Positions 59,027 through 64,000 of a stretch of 64,000 bases of DNA are shown here, in pieces. The DNA is taken from positions 1,116,001-1,180,000 of the forward strand of contig CP099843.1 in the NCBI GenBank assembly GCA_030062745.1. Direction: 5' to 3'. Position numbers and translations under genes: made by a program. This DNA is from Capitulum mitella. Lineage: Eukaryota > Arthropoda > Thecostraca > Pollicipedomorpha > Pollicipedidae. The notes beneath the pieces are model-generated. The model saw nothing but the letters and a program-made list of their open reading frames with translations. It was not told the origin of the DNA and ran no database searches. How positions within the stretch are numbered: the first letter of the stretch is position 1; each line of letters begins with the position of its first letter.

Positions 59027-61493
59027 CTTCAAAACTATTTTTCCCAATGACTTATCGATTGCTCAACACTTTTCAAAATTTTTAAGAGTAAAGTCATTTT
59101 GATGCTGTAAACATTCATACATTTAGTCGTATTGCAGCGCGTTCGTTAGTGAAGTCAAACACAAAAAAGGCGGCTAGACAAAAATTTGTAGTTAATACAA
59201 ATATATCCTTGATGATTGTTGCGCACATATAGACATGATGGTTTTGTGACAGAAAGCATTTGAATTACCCTTGTTTAGAAGCAGTTTAAAAACAGCGATG
59301 CAAGTAATGGAAGAACGTAAAGATCATGAGTTAGTTCCCTTTAAGCTCTGATTCATCTGGACTTGACCTCAGGAGGAAACAGTTGCCAACTACAGCAGCA
59401 GATGAATTTACAATCTAGGCCGCCACAAAAGCTGTGCTTCATCCCGAAGCCCGGTACACCTACCACGAAGACAATGGAAATGGAAAACGATGGGGAACTT
59501 CCTTTCGCTTCGATCTGAGAGGTTCCCACGTTATCTGTAGAGTTCAGAGTAGGTGCCGCTTGAATCAGAAAGAAACGAGCTATGCGCTGGATTTCATTTT
59601 GTCATTGCATCTTGAGCAGGAGAGAAATGAGCGCGAAGGTGGCTACCACACGCCTCGTTCCGTACTGGGCGAACGTGAAAATCCCCACGTGCGGCGAGAG
59701 ATATATCCTATGTAAGTAAGCCTGTTGCGTTCATCGTCGCGCTAACTTTTTGGATTGATCCGCATAAAGTTTCTGCTGATTCTTTGGGGAGAAGGGAAGC
59801 GCCCAGACATTTAGATCAGTCAGAGTTCAGAGCGAAATTCCGAAGCCAGGAGAGGTACTCCGCTCCGATAACAAGTTCACTCGGGAATCGCTGGATGACA
59901 AGAGGACGTTATCTGTGGTCGCATGGTGCGATTTAGCGTTCGCTGACTCCTGCGTCGGTCTCCTGGACGGCCGAAGCACGGCGCCGTGAGGCCGCCCGGA
60001 TGCCGGTACGCACGGCCGCAGTCCTCGGCCTGCGTCCGGAGTCCACGGCCGGCACCGGTGTCCGGAATCCAATGTCCATTGTCCAGTATCCACCGTCGTC
60101 AGTCGGCCCGGCTGGGTCCGATGTGCGGTGTCCAGTATCCTGCGGCCGCCTTCAGTGCCCAGTGTCTGCAGCCGAATCGTCCCGTGCCCACTCTCCAGCC
60201 AGGCCAGTCGCTGAGTTCCGCGTCCAGCGCCCGAGTCCGGTATCCAGCATCCGGTATCCGCCGTCGGGCGGCGGCGGCTCCGGCCGGCCGGCGCGCGGGC
60301 CGGTGGTCGTCAGCGCGGTGACGTCCGCCCGTGTTGGAGGGATGCCAAGACGGGAGCCGGCGGCGGCCGGCGCTGGTCGATCCGGCCCCACGAGCTGCGG
60401 CCCGGCCGCCGCCGCCGGCGCCAGCACGCAGAATTCGCCCCGTCACCCTGGCGTCGACGCCCTGTGGACACTCGAGGGCGACCTAGGCCGAGGCTCGGCT
60501 CGTTTACGGCCGGGCTCCGTCACGCAACCATTCCGAGAGCGTCTGTGATCACGTTATATCACATTATACGTGAATGGACGTCAGTGGCAAATGTTTCAGT
60601 TTGGATTACCGAAGTCGGGGAATTTGTGGCTGGTTTTGTTCTTAGTTAATGCGAGAAGAACCCAACGTAATGATGATGACATGAACAGCTAAGCCTAGGG
60701 TTTTGATTCGTCTAAAATCATCGTTTTACGGCATGAATGAACGAATGTCTTGCTAGAACTTTCCGTCTGTCATCTGCGGTGGCACATCGTTTCAATGTTT
60801 TCGATATAAGAGTTTTATGCTTGCTGCGTTGAAAGTTGAAATGAATAGTGCTCTTTCGTGATCTGGGCCGTGCTTTATTCGAAGAGTAAGGAGACAGTCG
60901 CATGCCATGGCTGCGGAACGGAACGTCTGGTTTACAACCTGGTGTCAAACGCAGATGGTTTCGCATTGATCTTCACGTGGACATTGCGGTGCCTCGTTAA
61001 ATTTAATTGATTTACTTCACGATTAATTTGCAGTGTATCGGCATGCTTCGTTGGTGCTTATTAGTAACACGGCAGCGGAGCCCAGCACATTTTTTTTGTC
61101 ATGAGTAACGCAACAACGTGACTTCTTTCGTATCCAAATTTCGATGCCTGATATCCAGAAATGAACTGGACCAGATTGCTTACGCGCCATTAAATCGAAT
61201 ACCAACGTGCCAATGCCTGCCAGCCCATACACGGGCGACTGGCAATGATGGCGGACTACAAACACAGCCGCGGCGGTTCACATCATTAGGCAGAAGCAGT
61301 TCGGGGACGGGACAGCCAGGGACGGTTTTCCTTTGTCGCCGCCGTGTCGGAGATGCGACTCCGACCCGCCGTGCGGCAGCGCCTGAGGCGGTGGGCGGGC
61401 GGCCTGGACGGGATCGCCACACACGGTCAGTGACTGTCCCGCCAGCGGCGGATACCGCGTCACTCCGGCTCCGGCTGAGGCCGCCGGAGATGG
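59027..61493. other. Intergenic; open frame with a donor and GC-rich repeats
   Basis: 59419-59711 is open on the + strand and ends at the donor-like CCTATGTAAGTAAG. Its translation (RYTYHEDNGNGKRWG, later LEQERNEREGGYH) is unrecognised. 59990-60270 is CpG-rich with a recurring GTCCAGTATCC/GTCCGGTATCC motif, a degenerate short repeat. Confidence 0.4.
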
Positions 61494-62090
61494 GACCGTC
61501 CCACGCAGCTGAGGCCGGGGATGGGCCCTTCTGACACAGCTGAGGCCGGGAATGGGCCCTTCTGACACAGCTGAGGCCGGGAATGGGCCCTTCTGACACA
61601 GCTGAGGCCGGGGATGGGCCCTTCTGACACAGCTGAGACCGGGGATGGGCCCTTCTGACACAGCTGAGGCCGGGAATGGGCCCGCCTGACACAGCTGAGA
61701 CCGGGGATGGGCCCTTCTGACACAGCTGAAGCCGGGGATGGGCCCGCCTGACACAGCTGAGACCGGGGATGGGCCCTTCTGACACAGCTGAAGCCGGGGA
61801 TGGGCCCTTCTGACACAGCTGAGGCCGGGGATGGGCCCTTCTGACACAGCTGAGGCCGGGGATGGGCCCTTCTGACACAGCTGAGACCGGGGATGGGCCC
61901 TTCTGACACAGCTGAGACCGGGGATGGGCCCTTCTGACACAGCTGAGGCCGGGAATGGGCCCTTCTGACACAGCTGAGGCCGGGGATGGGCCCTTCTGAC
62001 ACAGCTGAGGCCGGGGATGGGCCCGTCTGACACAGCTGAGGCCGGGGATGGGCCCGTCTGACACAGCTGAGGCCGGGATGTGTCCGTGGG
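61494..62090. repeat. 31-bp minisatellite
   Basis: About 19 units of CACAGCTGAGGCCGGGGATG followed by GGCCCTTCTGA. Common variants are GAGACC, GAAGCC, GGGAATG and CCCGCCTGA. The unit is 31 bp with no stop on the minus strand, so all three minus frames stay open for about 250 codons with the same peptide repeat (GLSCVRRAHPRPQLCQKGPS-like). These are not genes. Diverged units continue to about 62190. Confidence 0.95.
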
Positions 62091-63144
62091 ACGCAGCTGG
62101 GGCCTGAGATGTGTCTACTCAACGGGCTGATCCAAGGACGTGCCTCTCTGACACAGCCGAGCCGGGGATGCGCCGTTCTGACACGGGCCGGGCCCAGCAA
62201 TTTGCGAGCCTGCTAGCTCCGGTGTCGGCTGAATTGGTCTGTTTACGCCCGGCGGAGCCCGGTGGGCCGCCGGCGGCCGCTGCAGCGCGCCGGCCGGCGC
62301 ACTTTCCTCCGAGCGCCGGGGCCGGCCGCTGCGTAAACAGGTCGACACAGGTGCGGCGCCGCGCCGGGCGGCCGGCCGACTCTCCCAGCCAGTCCCGGGC
62401 CGTGTCAGGCGGCCCGGCGACGGGCGCCACGGCTTTCCACCAGGAGCCGAGTCATGCCGTGAGGTGCCAGAGCCACGGCATTTTTAAAAAGCACCAATGT
62501 AGTGTATCAGTTTTCCTATCCGTACAAAGGTTGCAGACGTCGTCAGAAGCACTATATCGGTGCTCGGACCACAGCTCTCTTCAGACGACTGACTATGCAT
62601 TTGCATGGCGGAGCTTCTGCTCAGCACTCATAGGCACACAACAAAGACATCACGAGGAAAACCCTGACTGACACCACGATACTCATGACGTGTACAGATC
62701 ACAGGCGACTAGTGATCTACGAGGCTCTGCTGATACAAAAACATCGCCCCTCCCGCAACGTCCAGTTGAAATTATGTGCAACCCTGGGATTGTGGGGTGA
62801 TCCTCCGTAGGTCAGGCAATCGACGTTATGCGAAATGCACGAAGGGTATGGTAGATGTGTGCTTGTTTTAAATATGTAGATGCGAAGCTAATTCTGAAGG
62901 TGCCAAGTAATCACGACGCGCGTGATACTTTGAAATTCCGAACTTGCCTTTGCTATCCGTCCTGATAAGAATTCATTCTGCAAATGAAAAAAAAATCCGG
63001 AACGTCAATGTACTTTCTATAATACATGAGTGTTTTTGTAAACCCAACATGGAAACTTTTACCGACATGGAAAACCATCGAAATCTTCCGAAGAAACTGT
63101 TGAAAGCCGTAACAGCTGTCTCGTTTTACAAAATCAAAATGCAT

Positions 63145-63146
<2 letters not shown>
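62091..63146. other. GC-rich block then ordinary intergenic DNA
   Basis: 62200-62450 is rich in GGCCGG and GGCGCC and may be regulatory or an old exon. Nothing was recognised in 62460-63146. Confidence 0.45.
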
Positions 63147-63147
<1 letters not shown>

Positions 63148-63181
<34 letters not shown>

Positions 63182-63182
63182 C
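63148..63182. repeat. (TA)n microsatellite
   Basis: About 15 TA units with ACATACATA at the end. Confidence 0.95.
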
Positions 63183-63877
63183 ATAAAGATTGGGCACAGT
63201 TCTTTTTTAATGCAAGTATTATCAAAGACCACTGCATAATAGGCGTTTGATAATTTCCTTTGGGTCCGCTTAGTATGTCTTGCCAATTTCCTGGCCTCTT
63301 CATCAAGCTGGAAATGTCACTACCAAAATCACTCATGTCTCTATTGTGGCCAACGTTTCGTCATACTTATGACATTATCGGGGCAAATGATGAGAACAGA
63401 GACGACTTACAGCATGGGATCATTGGTTCATTGATCCGGTTAAATGATTGAAAGGTCGTGAAAAACATTCTGCTCCCGACAAATATTACTCAAAACATTT
63501 CAAAATTAAAGTTTTCCGAGCAAACGAAATTAGAAAATTTGTCTTGATACAAAACTCACAAAGAAGAATGGCTTAACTACGACTTGAGTAGAGCGTGCCG
63601 TCAAAATGTAGAACACTTTCCAAAGCGTGAGAACTCAATCGTGGTCCAGCTGGTTGTTAACCAGAGGCAAACAACGTGTTGCACGGTTGATCTGTGGTCA
63701 AAATCGAAGTTTTGTGTCACACGCAGACCTGCGCATCCGCTTAGTACCAACATTACCCCCACTCAAAAGTAAAATATATTTGCAATTAGTATTATCACTC
63801 ACACAACGGCACACGTTTGCGGTGAAAAAAATCTGCATAACAACGCATCTATATAAGAAATCACTGTGAGCTATGGA
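63183..63877. other. Intergenic
   Basis: No supported feature. Confidence 0.5.
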
Positions 63878-63955
63878 AACCTTTCGCGACCTGCAGGGCT
63901 CGAACCCGCGCTTCCTGATTCACAGACCAAACCTCCGGCTACTCGGCTACGACTG
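63878..63955 (-). mobile_element. tRNA-like sequence (tRNA-Ser-like start), probably SINE head or tRNA pseudogene
   Basis: On the minus strand it reads GCAGTCGTAGCCGAGTAGCC at the 5' side and has a good B box with T-arm, GCGGGTTCGAGCCCTGC. The start resembles tRNA-Ser (GCAGTCG then GCCGAGT). The acceptor stem pairs only partly, the anticodon arm does not form five base pairs, and the long variable arm expected of tRNA-Ser is not seen. Confidence 0.4.
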
Positions 63956-64000
63956 CAAGCGAGTAAAAGTTGTTTGGAATGGGATCACTAATAAAACTGC

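Noticed and set aside
61180..62200. Three minus-strand frames of 246-294 codons
   Set aside because: All are the same 31-bp repeat read in three frames; an artefact of unit length.

Overview
This is eukaryotic nuclear DNA, most likely from an arthropod and plausibly a crustacean. The reasons are split exons with GT/AG borders, dense transposon debris, long (TA)n and (CA)n microsatellites, many GC-rich minisatellites, a short interstitial run of the arthropod telomere motif TTAGG, and a degraded gene of a repeat-encoded protein type I associate with arthropods. No species can be named from the sequence. No prokaryotic operon, CRISPR array, rRNA or intact tRNA was seen.

The only confidently recognised host gene is the 3' half of NARS2 (mitochondrial asparaginyl-tRNA synthetase) on the + strand at the left end. 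Exons lie at 642-873, 2877-3104 and 4585-4854 (with stop), and the remaining 5' exons lie outside the window. The reading phases agree across both introns, and class II synthetase motifs 2 and 3 are present. The gene's splice junctions are themselves caught up in tandem duplications. A 96-bp unit duplicates the acceptor side of the first visible exon, and a minisatellite seeded on the donor side of the second exon gives ten copies of the 5' splice site.

The rest (about 59 kb) is gene-poor. From left to right it holds: a hAT-like MITE (5903-6168); a 43/46-bp minisatellite (9381-10596); a nest made of a minisatellite, a MITE-like repeat and a TA-flanked pogo-like transposon remnant (12188-14645); a GC-rich block (14680-15200); a 48-bp minisatellite; a longer hAT-like element (17201-17775) with a second copy at 51989-52633; a 55-bp minisatellite at 22105; a frameshifted transposase-like pseudogene (27896-30453) split by an insertion; a (TA)n hairpin at 31397-31527; two TTAA-flanked, piggyBac-type non-autonomous elements in opposite orientation (33180-34401 and 39023-40220), with a diverged relative at 47286-48502; tRNA-derived SINE-like pieces (34553, 45405, 55828, 63880); further minisatellites (44640, 56207, 61494); and a second short hAT-like MITE (58766-59026).

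No multi-gene system was found. The most notable observations are the splice-site-bearing repeats in NARS2, the TTAA element family with terminal hairpins and clustered RGGTCA motifs, and the nested insertions. A weak two-exon gene start is proposed at 58090-58560. Most other long open frames are read-through of minisatellites or are of a length expected by chance in 64 kb.
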